Below are positions 22,963-34,279 of a stretch of DNA of 64,000 nucleotides, piece by piece. Numbering within the stretch: the first letter of the stretch is position 1; every line of letters starts with the position of its first letter. A program made the position numbers and the translations under genes. Below the pieces are notes generated by a model, which did not search any database, was not told the origin of the DNA, and saw only the letters and a program-made list of their open reading frames with translations. Source of the stretch: Gnetum montanum (Eukaryota; Streptophyta; Gnetopsida; Gnetales; Gnetaceae); contig MNCI01016148.1 in the NCBI GenBank assembly GCA_015680685.1, positions 283,677-347,676 of the forward strand. The letters are read 5' to 3'.

Positions 22963-24193
22963 TGTTGACCTTTTGGTATGTCAAAACCTTAAGAAAATTG
23001 GAGAATAAGGATTTTTGTTCGGTTGTGTTTTTAGGATAAGAACATGGATTAAGGCTAAAGGAGAGCTCAAGAGATGACATCTACAAAGAGATGTCAAAGT
23101 GAAGACAACAAGGACTTGTTGGACATAAATGAAGACTTAAGGAGTGAGAGCTAGATCAAGATGTCAAAGTGAGGACTACAAGGACTCAAGTGAGCTTGGA
23201 CAAGGATTTCTTAGAAAAGTGGAAGCAAGGACAAAGAAGAAGACTATGGCAAAATCAAGATGCTCCAAAGGTTTTAATTAACAAGAGAAATATTTGAGAA
23301 GAAAATTTTAGAAGATGAGAAGATGTACATCAGAAGTAGATGATGTCTTGGCCAAAGCAGAGAAATCCTAGAGAAGACGTCTCCTAAAAATAGAAGATGT
23401 CTCCTTTCAAGGGAAGACATCTCCCATGAAGAAGAGACATCTTCCTTGAATGGAATTTTGATGCAAAGAGGCATCCCAATCTCGAAGAAGACATCTCCCC
23501 TAGCCATTCGATAGCCATTTCACAAATTCCAAGGTGATTTTAAAAACTTCAAGGCTATAAGAAGACTTCATTCTCTTGGATTTTGTGCAAGTGTTATGCA
23601 AGAATAGTTACTATTACAGCAATCATTGCATACTGTACTTATGTACCTAATTTGTCATATCATTTGGTTGTGTATTATACTTCATTGTCATATCATCTAT
23701 GCTATTTTCTTAAGTGTTCTTATACTATGCTTCGAAGTCAAGGATCTATAAATTGGTTATGTTCTTTCCTTATGATTTTGTTTCTCTTCTTATTACCCTG
23801 CTAGGATTAATGTTCTTCTTGCTAGAAGACATTGTCATTAAGCTTGTCGAGACCTAGCTAGGTTGAGTGGTTGGTGCAACATCACAAAACTTCAAAGTGA
23901 AGCTCAATTTGTAAAGGTTGTGGAATCTTGGAAACCACATTCTAAGCTTTTTGGGACCTAGCTAGGTTGAGTGGATTTGCAACAACGAATCACTTCAAAG
24001 CAAAGCTTAGAGCTTGTATAGGATATGGTACCCTTCAAACCACATTTTTAGAGAAGGTGTGCAAGTGAACTACTCTTTGAGTGTGAAGTACCTAAGTTGG
24101 GAAACTACATAAAATTGGTATGTGCTTTGTGTTGATGAATTTTTGATTTGGGGAACTTATTCATTTGGCCCCTTCTAAGTTCTATGATCCTCA
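22963..24193 (+). repeat. 3' LTR of Copia element
   Basis: This 1231-bp LTR starts TGTTGACC and ends GATCCTCA. It is collinear with 8346-9587, with the same AGACATCT/AGATGTCT cluster (about 23320-23500) and TATA-like GGCTATAAGAAGAC near 23555. ATCGT follows as the target copy. Confidence 0.88.
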
Positions 24194-24225
24194 ATCGTAG
24201 CTACGATATCGTAGATATGATATCA
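24194..24225 (-). repeat. Outer end of X 5' LTR, displaced by Copia
   Basis: On the minus strand this starts TGATATCATATC and carries the palindrome GCTACGATATCGTAGC. It joins smoothly to 8345 when the Copia and one target copy are removed, restoring the LTR start. Confidence 0.65.
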
Positions 24226-24809
24226 CATTGAATTAAAAAAATCATTTAATTAGATGGTTTTTAGTTAGTTCTCCATAATTTTAAACATTAAGGAAGTCTA
24301 TCTATTAAAATTACATGCCAAATCTTCAGGATCAACATGTTTAATATATTTTAACTGCTAATAATTCATTTGCAACTATTGGTCCAAATATGGAGTTAAT
24401 ATTTTTTGATAATGTTGATTCAATTAATAGGGAAAGGGCTTCCTCCTCATCCACCCAATGTTAATCTTTTCATGGAATTTCCAATTTCCTATCCTAGAGG
24501 GAAGGATTTTAAGGATTGGTTGTAGGGATGGAAACCTAAAAAGACATCCCCAAAATAGTTAGGCCTTTTCTTTTTATTGATTTATAGTTTTCCCTCTTTG
24601 TAGTAATTCTCTACTTTTGTACTTTGGATTTTTATTTTTAACATATATATATATGACACCCCTAGTTTAATTGATACTCAAATAATAGAAAAAGAAAATT
24701 TCATAAATGATTTCTATATTTTGAACTCATTTCTCTACATAACTAAGGAAATTGACTTTTAATTTCAAAATTGAGGTTCTTTTTACTTATTTATTTTATG
24801 AGGTATTTT
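24226..24809. other. AT-rich sequence, nothing recognised
   Basis: No domain, LTR or repeat could be named. A short TA run lies near 24643. Confidence 0.5.
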
Positions 24810-24956
24810 TTTTCTTTTAGAAAAAGGTTTGATCCTCCTAGGACATGCTATTAGGCTAGCAACATAGTAAGTGTAAAGATGATGATGATACTAGGATTTA
24901 AACCTAGCACCTATGCGTACAAAGCTATGCAAGCTAACCGACTAGCTAAAGACCTA
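24810..24956 (-). repeat. tRNA-derived SINE candidate
   Basis: The minus strand begins with a tRNA-like head. TTAGCTAGTCGGTTAGC (24935-24949) fits a pol III A box and D arm. CTAGGTTTAAATCCTAG (24891-24907) forms a perfect T-arm stem around GGTTTAAATCC, which is the B box GGTTCGAATCC with both CpG bases changed. About 80 bp of unrelated body and an A-rich tail follow to about 24810. An ancient tRNA pseudogene is the alternative. Confidence 0.55.
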
Positions 24957-25324
24957 TGTTCTTGATTTTATAAGGTGTTAACTTAATGGTAAACTTAATT
25001 TAAAAACTCTAGATTATGAGTTATAATAAATTAAAATAATTATTAAAAAGGTCATTGATCTATTGCCAAAAAATTAGAAGCTAAATCACATTCCCAAAAA
25101 ACATGATAAAAATTCACCAAAACACTTCAAATATGATAAAGAAGCTACAAATATTCCATCTTTTGCAAACTTTCTTCAATTAAGAGGCTAATCAAATTTT
25201 GAGAATTTTTTTTAAAAGAAATCCTTTTAGTTATCCTCTTATCAACCAATGTTTAATGTTAATATAAGGAGAAGTTTTTTTAAATTCTTAATTACACAAG
25301 AGGAGTTTTCAAGTAATTTCAATT
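24957..25324. other. AT-rich sequence, nothing recognised
   Basis: No coding or repeat signature was identified. Confidence 0.5.
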
Positions 25325-26532
25325 TGATGAGACATGTGGTGATAATTTATATGTCAATTGTAAGCCCTGGATTTGGGAAGTGTTTCATGTGCCTTGTTTT
25401 TGTATTTTGGCATATTTAATTGAGGTTCTTTAGTCTCCTAAGATGCATCCTTGCCCCTTATATCATACTTTAAGGTTATGTGCATGATTCCAAGATTTTA
25501 GGATAATTTCAACTTCATTCATATATTCTTTGGTCCTTCTAGCATGCCCCCTCAAGTTGTAACTTTCGTCCAGGATTGTTTGTGCAAAGTGTAATTTGAG
25601 GAAGGGAGTCCATTATGTCAATGAAGGGGTGTTGAAGCACCTTCTACTAGGCCATATTTGCATTGCTTTGGGATTGATGTAATTGAAATTGGCTTGGGTT
25701 ATATTTATGAACCTCCATTGACACCTAGACATAGATGAACCTCCTCCATTTTTGCATGAAAACTATAAATACTCAGGATAAGTTCTTGAATATATTATTA
25801 GCTTACTTAGACATTTCTTGGAGCTTATGATGTTTGATTTTGTGAAGAGCTCTTCCACCCTTGGGTAAGTTAATTCTTTTCCTTGTTTGAATATGGCTTT
25901 TAAGTCATTGCTTTCATAAGTGTAGCTAGACTCTGTCAAAGTACTGCCTTGCTTATGTAGCCTAGAATTTTTTGGTTGATGTGGAGTCCAGTGTTTGTAT
26001 AGTGAATAAAGCTTATAGTTTTCAATTATTCTACGATTACTACCTTCAACATAAAAATAATAAAATTATTTATTTAATTTTCATTTTGATTAATTTGTAA
26101 TGATTCATTCCTTATCCAATAAGGCCATATTTGTTTAACATGGTGTTGGGTCATTGAGGTTGTAACTAAGAGCCATTTTATTACATTCTATATGTAGTGT
26201 TATAGCTATCCCCAAGGGGGATTGTAACATGAGCATTATGACTATACCCAGGAGGGATTGTAATGCATGTTTGTTTATTATTATTATTTTGTTATAATTA
26301 TACAAATTATAAACCATAAAATTATAAATATTTTTCCTATCCTTTATCATGGAAACATAGGTCTTCATTTGTATCATATGTATTATAATCACTTTTACAT
26401 TTATTAAATGCAACAATATACATGAGTGTTCTTGGTAATCCACTTAATATCATCTTTGAAACTTATAATTGGATTGCACTACATTATGTGTGATAAATTC
26501 CATTAGTTCAAAACTAATGGGACCCCTTATCA
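25325..26532 (+). repeat. 5' LTR of Ty3 element E
   Basis: It starts TGATGAG and ends CTTATCA. It contains a TATA box (AACTATAAATACTC at 25761) and an AATAAAGC signal near 26003-26010 at plausible spacing. A spacer T and a degenerate tRNA-Asp-like primer site follow. The LTR is 1208 bp. No second LTR or target repeat was found, so the element is probably truncated. Confidence 0.55.
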
Positions 26533-26533
26533 T

Positions 26534-26551
26534 TAGTGCCATTGTTGAAAA
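26534..26551 (+). other. Degenerate primer binding site of element E
   Basis: TAGTGCCATTGTTGAAAA differs from the tRNA-Asp complement at eight of 18 positions, all transitions. The one-base spacing to the LTR supports it, but it is weak alone. Confidence 0.4.
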
Positions 26552-26650
26552 AGGCATTAGTGAATTGCCTAGAAATACTTATATATTTTATGTTTAAATC
26601 AAGTGTGTGTTTTCTTAGTATTGTGTGTAGGTTTTGAAAAAAAAAACAAG

Positions 26651-28140
26651 ATGGCAGATAATGCTAAGAGCCCACTAAAGACCTTAAGAAATGTGACAAA
26701 ATAAAGTAGGGCTTTTGTTGCTTTTGAACACTTTAACGATATGTCCCTACCACTACTTGTCTTGACCTATCATTAGGGTGAACAAGGGAGGTGATGTGAT
26801 GTCCATTGGAAATTCTCAAAGGAATTGATCATGGATACAACAAGAGATCTTAAGGAGGCCCTAACCAATCTTGGGCTACAAGGTTTTCATGCATTTTATG
26901 TGGCTTCAGGCTAGACAGCAACTATGAACCCTAATAGAGACAAGAGCTCTAAGATCATATGATGGAAGAGAAGGCCCATCATAGCTTTACATCTAACTAC
27001 TCAAATGAGGAGTAGGATGGGAAAGTAGACATCAAGGTAAATAGGCCAATCCACCATGAAGGTTCATGATTAGGAATAATCAATTAAAATGCATCTAAAT
27101 TCCATGAGGATGATCTAATCTCTAGGTTCCAACATCTTCACTTGATAGGATCATCTGGTGATGATGATGTCCTCTTATTTGACTAGGGTAATTATCACAA
27201 ACTTAATGAAACTATCTACATTCCATGGGAGAATGTTCATGATAATAGTATTAAAAAAATTAATATGGTTAATGTTCCAACATACAAAAGATATACTAGT
27301 AATGATCCCCAACTTCACATTAGGGATCATTAGTGATTAATAGAAGTTGTAGTTGTTTTCTCACACCCAAATTGAGCAAGTAGAAATTTAATACAAATCC
27401 TTTCCATCTAAATGAATTCAAAATTGTTAGATATTATTAAAATTTTCTACAAGAAATTCCAAACCTATACTCACATTTCTAACTTATGGAAGAAGATGAC
27501 CATATGAAGACAAGAAGCCCATGAATCACTAAACATTATCATGGAGAGGTATTTAAAAATAGCTCATCATTGTCCAAACCATGGTTTCATCCAATGAGAA
27601 TAGTTGATGCATATTGTAGAAGGCCTAAGGCAAGAAATAAGGGAATGGGTGGATATGTACGTAATGGGCCAAGTATACAAAAATCCTATGGCCCAAATCA
27701 CAGTGCCTCTTGACACCATAGCTAGCATGAAAGGTGAATGGTAGAAATGGTAGTCATTTAAGGAGCACAATTGCAATTTCATGAATAAAAAGAAAGTCAA
27801 CATTATCAAAGATACAACTAAACCTCCTACTACTGCTGAGGTCTTAATGAAAGACCAAGTCAGAGCTAACAAGACCTTAATAGACTAGATCCACTAGGTG
27901 GAGCAAGTTTGGGATGTGATGGGTGAGAAGATGACAACTACCCTTAAGGATATTGAGGATAGGATGACCAAAGTTGTAGCCAAAGTGATTGTATAGCATA
28001 GACATAGAAAGAAGTACAATGACAAGGGTAAGAGGAAACTCTCTTATCCCAAAAACATAAGGAAAGATTTAGATGAGTCTTCCTCATTCTCTAGTGATGA
28101 GGATTTTCATGAGTATTCCATAGATTCTTATGACTCATAG
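26651..28140 (+). pseudogene. Gag-like remnant of element E
   Basis: It opens at 26651 with MADNAKSPLKTL. Across frames the clearest piece is at 27520-27660: a helix ending KIAHHCPNHGFIQ, then HIVEGLRQEIREWVD, matching the HRCxGHGF...IVDGLRxET capsid motif of the other Ty3 elements here. A charged region follows (KDIEDRMTKVVAKV near 27940-27990), and a Ser/Asp-rich end (DESSSFSSDEDF) leads to the stop at 28138-28140. Many stops are present. Confidence 0.6.
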
Positions 28141-28681
28141 TGTTACCTAGTCATGGCTCACATGATTGTAGTATTATCTTGATTGGGAACTTTCTCCTCT
28201 CAAGAGTACAAACATCAAACCAATTGTATGGGACAATTAAGTGATATAATGAAAATATTGGCAAGATGATCATATGTTATAAATGTCTTGGTAATTAAAT
28301 TGGAGAACAAATGATTCTTTGAAGGAATAAATTAAATCTTTGAAAGATCAAATGATTCTCTTGTCTTATTTGATGTCAAGTCATCTGATTTGGAAGTAGA
28401 GAACATAATGAAGCCTACCATAGCAGTGCAATATGATCCTACCAAGAATAACCATCAATGCCCCAATGAAAATATGTCAAGGTTGCTTTTAATTCTTCTA
28501 AAAGAAAAAAGATTCTCACTTTGAAATTCCCATGAAGTGTTGATACATTGAAAACTAAAACAATAGTTACTTCCACTAGGAAGGAGTAATTCCTAATGAA
28601 GCGTCATATGTTTTATGTTGAAAAGCTTAAGATCAATATAGCCTTTATCTTAGGATTAATAACATATGTGTCAGTTAGCAT
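28141..28681. other. Degraded continuation of element E, no domain recognised
   Basis: Weak coding-like pieces follow gag, but protease and RT motifs are not visible. E appears to be cut off here by element F. Confidence 0.4.
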
Positions 28682-29483
28682 TGATATCACATTTGATATA
28701 TCACAATGGTAATGTTACAATTGTAATAAATTCCTATAAATATGATTCACCTACTACTTTTATGGCACCATTTGGTTTGTAGGTAGTTAAACTTTGTCAA
28801 TTTCATTTCTCAATTCTTGTAACAATCAACAAGTGCCCACAACATGATTCTAAGTTAATTGTATGACATCTTATTTGAGTAAATTATACTTGGACATAAT
28901 TTATGAATGGTAATAAGATCAAGATTAATTTTCATTTATTGTAACACTTTGACTTTGAATAGAATTTACTTTCAATGTAATTATTTTTCCCATAATTAGC
29001 TTAATATTTAGTTTAACTCTCATATAGAATTTGATGGAATAAACATGGCTAATTTTGAACATAAACATATATTTACTTCGTAATTCCAACAATATTATTA
29101 TTTGGTTTACTTAATAGCATAATGCTTCATAATTCTAATAATGGATATGTGAGTTTAAAATGTGTATAAAAAGTGAGGAAAGGACACTCATCATCATAGC
29201 TAGTATAGGATTTAATTTCATTATTAATTAGATTAAATAATTAATTTCTTTATTATTGATTAGTTTAGTTCATGATCAAAAAATGTTAATCATCATGTGT
29301 TTCAACTATACTTAATCATATATACTAAGGACCACTATGAGTAGAGCTAGGAAGATAGCAACTTGTGATCTCATTTCTAACTAGCTAAATATCATACTAG
29401 ATCCATCCACAGATTTTGACATGATCTCTCAGGATGCTTGTAGATTGTATTTTTGAACATTATGAATACATCACCACTTATCG
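28682..29483 (+). repeat. 5' LTR of Ty3 element F, degenerate
   Basis: It starts TGATATCACATTTGATATATC, like the palindromic start of the X LTR. It has a TATA box (TGTATAAAAAG near 29164) and ends CTTATCG (a changed CTCATCA). The last 200 bp align by eye to the end of the element C LTR. At about 802 bp it is close to the family length. Confidence 0.6.
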
Positions 29484-29484
29484 T

Positions 29485-29502
29485 TGACGTCATTATCAAG
29501 GA
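29485..29502 (+). other. Primer binding site of element F (tRNA-Asp type)
   Basis: TGACGTCATTATCAAGGA differs from the tRNA-Asp complement at seven positions, all transitions. The following sequence GATGGTGCTAGT matches element C directly after its primer site. Confidence 0.65.
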
Positions 29503-29620
29503 TGGTGCTAGTGATCTTGATTAGTTACATTATAAACAATCATTGTAAAAGCATTAATGATTTACCTTTTAAGAGAATTTAATCTTTTAAGTTACACGTG
29601 CACATATTATTAACTAAAAA

Positions 29621-29900
29621 ATGGCTTCTTCACTCAAGGACAATAGTCCACTGTGCGATGAGAGCACTAGTAAGGATGATGATAGATTCCATGTTAAAGA
29701 AAATTGAATTGGGTGATTCCAGTCAGGGTTCTCATATGTTCATTTAGATTCTTACTATTCTAATTTTACCTTTATATTTCATTACAATGAATAGTTTAGG
29801 TGGAGGAACTTTTAGGGAAATATTATATTGCCATCTAACCAATCAACTCTATCAATGCTTCAAGATGCTCTCTTGAGGGTTGATCTTGGCCATAGCTATT
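29621..29900 (+). pseudogene. Gag N-terminal fragment of element F
   Basis: It starts MASSLKDNSPLCDESTS and reaches SNFTFIFHYNEQF and GNIILPSNQSTLSMLQDALL near 29750-29870. This matches the NFTFILHQDEQL...GNIVLPP block in X and B. The element is lost after about 29905. Confidence 0.7.
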
Positions 29901-30020
29901 ATAATCTAAAAATTTCCAAAGGTTTAATTATTTAATTTAATGCATGTGATTAATTCTTTAATGCTTTTAGATGCATTTCAATAGATTAGCTCTAATTTTC
30001 TTGGTTAAATAATAGAATTA

Positions 30021-30070
30021 TATGATTATCATTACTATTATTATTGTTATTGTTATTGTTATTGTTATTT
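30021..30070. repeat. ATT/GTT microsatellite
   Basis: A run of ATT and GTTATT units is directly visible. Confidence 0.9.
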
Positions 30071-30240
30071 TTGTACATAAGTGACTACAATCTACTTACT
30101 AAATTATTTTGTTAAAGTTTTGTATCATTTGTTTCATTACTATTTAAGCTCAATGATAGACCTTCTAAATATTTTATAATTAAATATTAAATCCAATTAC
30201 TCATGCAAGTTTTTCTTTTTATCATTTATCATGCCTTTAC

Positions 30241-30360
30241 AAATATTTGACTATGCATATTCAATGTTCATTATGCACATTTAGCTATGCATATTTATTC
30301 TTTATTATGCACATTTAGTTATACATCTTTTATTCTTATTATGCATGTTTAATTATATAA
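30241..30360. repeat. Three-copy tandem repeat, about 40 bp unit
   Basis: Units contain TATGCATATT...TATTATGCACATTTAG, with point differences and small indels. Confidence 0.7.
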
Positions 30361-31899
30361 TACTTTATTCATGGAGCATTTTGGACCCTAACCCTACCCA
30401 AACCATATCCCTTATTATTTTTTATCATTAAAATAGAATTTAAATTTTATTTTTAATTATAATTAAATATTGCATAAATTAGTTTTCTTAAGAAAGTACT
30501 TTAGGATGATGTTCTATTTAGAATATGACCTTATTGATGTGTCTAAAATGTTCAAAATATTTGTTTTGATCCTTGGTTCACTAGAATTTGAGTTATGGTT
30601 TTTGAGATATTGCATGTTTAGTTTGCTAAAAAATACTGTAAAAGTTTTGACATTTAATCTAGAAAACTATGATAAGTGTCTCATATATGATTTTGGCATA
30701 TGATTAAGTAAAGCACTTGATAAGGATTCGTTAGGTTCAAACAAAATTTGATTTGAAATTTGTACGTGGTTATTATCAATGTTTAAATCTAAAGGACATT
30801 AGTTGAGAAGGAAAAATGAGAAATAAACTTATAAAAACACAAATGTTTAAATTTTTTTTTTAAAATAAAAATCAAGTTTGAAAGTTAAAGTCAATTCACA
30901 TGCATAATGTAAGGTAATTTGAAAAGTAAAAAGATAAAATAAAAAATATAAGTCTATAAGTTTATATAAAAACTATTTAACATCCATTTCTTTCACTACC
31001 TCTTTTGATTATGCATAGGATTTTCTAGTTATTCTAAAACAAAAACCATTTTTTGTCTTGTTTCTTGATTTCTAAGCCAATTTTAGCCTAGTTTCTTTAT
31101 TTCTAAGCCGATTTTAGCCTAGTTTCTTCTATTTTGAGTCCATTTCTTTCATTTTTGAATATGTACCAAGCCCAAGTATCACTTGACATGTGATTCTTTC
31201 ACTTATAACTAGATTGTGGCCTTTGGTACATTTTGTTTTGGTTTGTAGAGGGTTTTTGACATGTTAGTTCAAAGCAAAGTAAAAGCTGATTTTGCACAGT
31301 TTTATGAGAAAGAAAGATAATAAGAAGATTTTGAAATCCTTTCCAACATCAACAAAAGAATATTTAACTTTCATTTTCATGTTGCTCTCCTATTTTGTTC
31401 TAGATTTTGTATGAATTTGATTATTAGGTTAAGATTCTATCGAATTTTTGTCATCTTGGGCTTATTTTTATATGGAAATTTATATTATAACCTTATCAAG
31501 ACCATTTTTTTTGTGTGAATATTTGGAATATGTGGAAACTTTGCCCAAGTTGCTGCTTAGATATTTTTTACCAAGAGGCCAATTTTTCTGGAAGGATAGT
31601 AGTAGGGTGAGCATCCAGACTCTTTTGTAGATGTGGAAAACGAAACAAAAAATTCTAATTTAGTCTTTGTTTATAGAATGAAAAAGTCTAATTTGGTTTA
31701 TTTGTTATCGAAACTAAGAATGGTAAACTTTTTTGAAAAGCAGTAAACTTCTCTGAAATATTCTAATTTGGTTTCTCTGTTAAGGAAAACTATATGAAAT
31801 AGCCTCATAAAAAATTCAAAAATGTTGAATTTCAAACCAAATTCTAAATTGATTTTTGCAAAAATTTCTCATTTGGTTTATTTGGTCTCTCTGTAACTG

Positions 31900-34215
31900 G
31901 AAATTGAAAATTTTTATTACATCTAAGAAATCGCAGAGGATTTATTAAATGGTTACAATGCCTTAACATAGTGTTGAAGAAAGTTGAAAATATCATTGAT
32001 GTAATGCCCCAAGTAGATAGGGTTAATTTAAAAGAAAGCAACCAACAGATTGCAATTAATAGTATTATTCAATTGAATGTGAGCTAAAGATGAACAAAAC
32101 AAAAAAAAATGTTCTTCATCTTCTATGCTTTATTTGCATAGTCTGCAAATATGCTCTTCTCATGGTAAATTGATTCAACGACCTATCTTAATAAGGAGAT
32201 GATGAAAGCTCATTCTTGCTTTAGAAATTTGATTTTTATGTGAATAGGAATGGTTGGGAATAGATATTGTTGAGCACCAGATAACAAACCTCTTCTAACA
32301 AAATGTAAGTAAAAATGTTTTTTCCCTAACATGTTCAACCAAACTTTAGCCAAGACTTTTTCTTTTATAGTTTTCCAAAAGAGCCTTTTGTTTAAAAGAA
32401 GATCCTCTATAGGAATATTCTCTAACTGAAGCCATAATTTTTCATGATGCAACCATACATTTTCTTGTATAGTATTCATTATTTCTTTACCATAATTAGC
32501 TTCCCCCATTTGACTTAACTTCTAAGTATAAGAAACAAATTGACAAAAGGCTTCACCTTCAAGAGGAAGTAAATCTGCTTCTAAAAGTAAGAGATCATAA
32601 GAAGCTTGCATTTTCACTTGAAATTTACATACAAGAAACTATTTTTGAACATGCTTTAATTTTTTCCAATTATGCATAGAAAGAGAAGGTCCCTAAGAAC
32701 ACACCCATATAATAATGCAAGTTGGACATGATTGCAAAGAGTTTTCTTCTAATCTCCCATGCCAAAATTTGTTTCCTGCTACAATTATTTCTTAAAGCAA
32801 ATAGAGCTCACATGCCACTTGAAACCCTTTGAGCAATAAGAATATTCCAACTATAATTACTACCAAATTTAACACCCAAATATTTATAAGATTCACATAT
32901 ATCAAGTCTTTTTTCTTTGAGGAAAAATTGTAATTTTTATTTGTAGTATCACAAACTAGAATTTTAGTCTTATCAATATTAACTTTCATATCCGAATGGT
33001 TGCAGTAGTCATGGAGAATTTGAAGCATATAATTTAATCCTATAGCTAATTTTGTAATCAAGGCCAAATTTGCAAAAAGAAGCATGTTCAAAAATAATCT
33101 ATTCACTAACATACCATGATTAGAAAATTTTTTTATCCATTCCTCTAATTAATTTATAAAAATACCAAAAAGGATAAGGGACAAAGGACAACCTTGTTTA
33201 ACTCCAATTGAGCTGTTAATAATTGTTCCTTCTCCAATAAGATTATCTTCAGTAAGATTGTTAACCATATCATAGATTCTTTTAGCAACAGAAAGGAGAT
33301 TTGGTGGAATGTTAATGCTATCCAATCTCTTTCAAAGTTTATCTTAAGAAATAGAATCATAAGCCTTGGAGAAATCAATAAAATAAATAAAAGTTGTATG
33401 GTTGGACCTTTGCTTTCTCTACACAATAATGGAAATTTATTAGATGGTTGATAGTAGAATGATTCCTCTTGAACCCTACTTGTGATTGAAGACAAAGACC
33501 TTACATTTTTGCCCATGAACTAATTTTATTCTCCAAAATAGTGTCCAAAAGCTTAGTGAAACTAAGTTGATTGCAATCAACTAGTAATTATGAAGATATG
33601 TCCTAACTCCTTTTTTGAAAAGCAAAACTATTTGACTAGAACACCAAGAGTGATCCAAACTACGCTAAAGACCTTTATTAAGAAGATTGCAAGCTACTTT
33701 CCACACGAATAGACCACCCTATTTAAGAAGCTCTACAAATAATCCTTTAACATTAGCATCTTTTGTAGAAGATAATCTTTAAATTCTTGTAGAAGTGTCA
33801 TCAAGGGATAACTCAAGAACACTAGAGTTATCTTGCATAGTTGAGGGAACCTCTTGATTAAAAAGATTATTGAAAAAAGTTTGAATGGTAGATGAAGAAA
33901 AATCCCAACCATGTTGTTGTTTGTCTCCAAATAAATTTCAAAAGCTCTTTGGATTTGAGTAAAGTTCACAAATCATTCTTTCTTGATCTTCTTTAATGAA
34001 CTTTCTTTTTTTAAAGTGAATAGGATTTTTGTAGTTCTTCAGCATTGAAACATCAAAATGTGAAGCAATAACATCTTTATGAGCTGTCAAACAGTCCACA
34101 TCAAACCAAGGTTTTCTACAAGCTGCCTTCTTCTTAATCTACACTTCAGCAGTTGTAGATAAAAGAACATTAGTCAAATCTACTTCATTATTATTGTTAA
34201 CAAACATATTAGCAA
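31900..34215 (-). pseudogene. Non-LTR retrotransposon (LINE) RT ORF remnant
   Basis: On the minus strand, joined across frameshifts, the order is: an N-terminal linker with PWFDVDC near 34085 and NPKSF near 33945; LLFKKG near 33620; GFKRNHSTINHL near 33450; IDFSKAYDSI near 33350; GVKQGCPLS at about 33195; a damaged catalytic box (LLFANLALI for LLFADDLALI) near 33055-33080; and MKVNIDKTKILV near 32965-33000. Downstream comes a long helical part (32210-32509) and a zinc-ribbon-like HICRLCK...SIEDEEHFFF end near 32110-32160. No endonuclease domain is visible upstream, so it is probably 5'-truncated. The motifs are not those of typical plant L1 RTs. Confidence 0.75.
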
Positions 34216-34279
34216 TTCTTGGTTGTGACAAATTTAGGAATGTTAAACTTCTACCCAAATTCTAAATCATTTTTTGTCG

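Larger units (their letters stand above)
8346..24193 (+). mobile_element. SIRE-like Copia element lacking pol, with nested element T
   Basis: A Ty1/Copia-type element has two LTRs (8346-9587 and 22963-24193), each starting TGTTGACC. An initiator-Met primer site follows the first and a polypurine tract (AAAAAGGGGAAGAT) precedes the second. Target duplications are ATCAT (8341-8345) and ATCGT (24194-24198). Inside are a SIRE-type gag, an internal promoter-like array and an env-like ORF. No protease, integrase or RT is visible, so it is non-autonomous. Element T is inserted at 13614-22637. The insertion broke the 5' LTR of X. Confidence 0.85.
29906..31860. other. AT-rich region with simple and tandem repeats
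   Basis: No gene was recognised. It holds an ATT/GTT microsatellite (30021-30070), a degenerate tandem repeat of TATGCATATTTATTC type (30241-30360) and a 36-bp near-duplicate (TTTCTAAGCCAATTTTAGCC and its copy) at 31065-31135. The 'ctaatttggttt' phrase also recurs at 31640-31890. Confidence 0.55.

Noticed and set aside
30389-30402. Telomere-like CCCTAACCCTACCC
   Set aside because: Only about two imperfect units, unlike the plant CCCTAAA repeat, inside AT-rich DNA; chance is enough.
32792-33112. Penelope-like element
   Set aside because: The RT fragment has LINE motifs (GVKQGCPLS, KVNIDKTK) and the flanks lack GIY-YIG or Penelope-type LTR structure.
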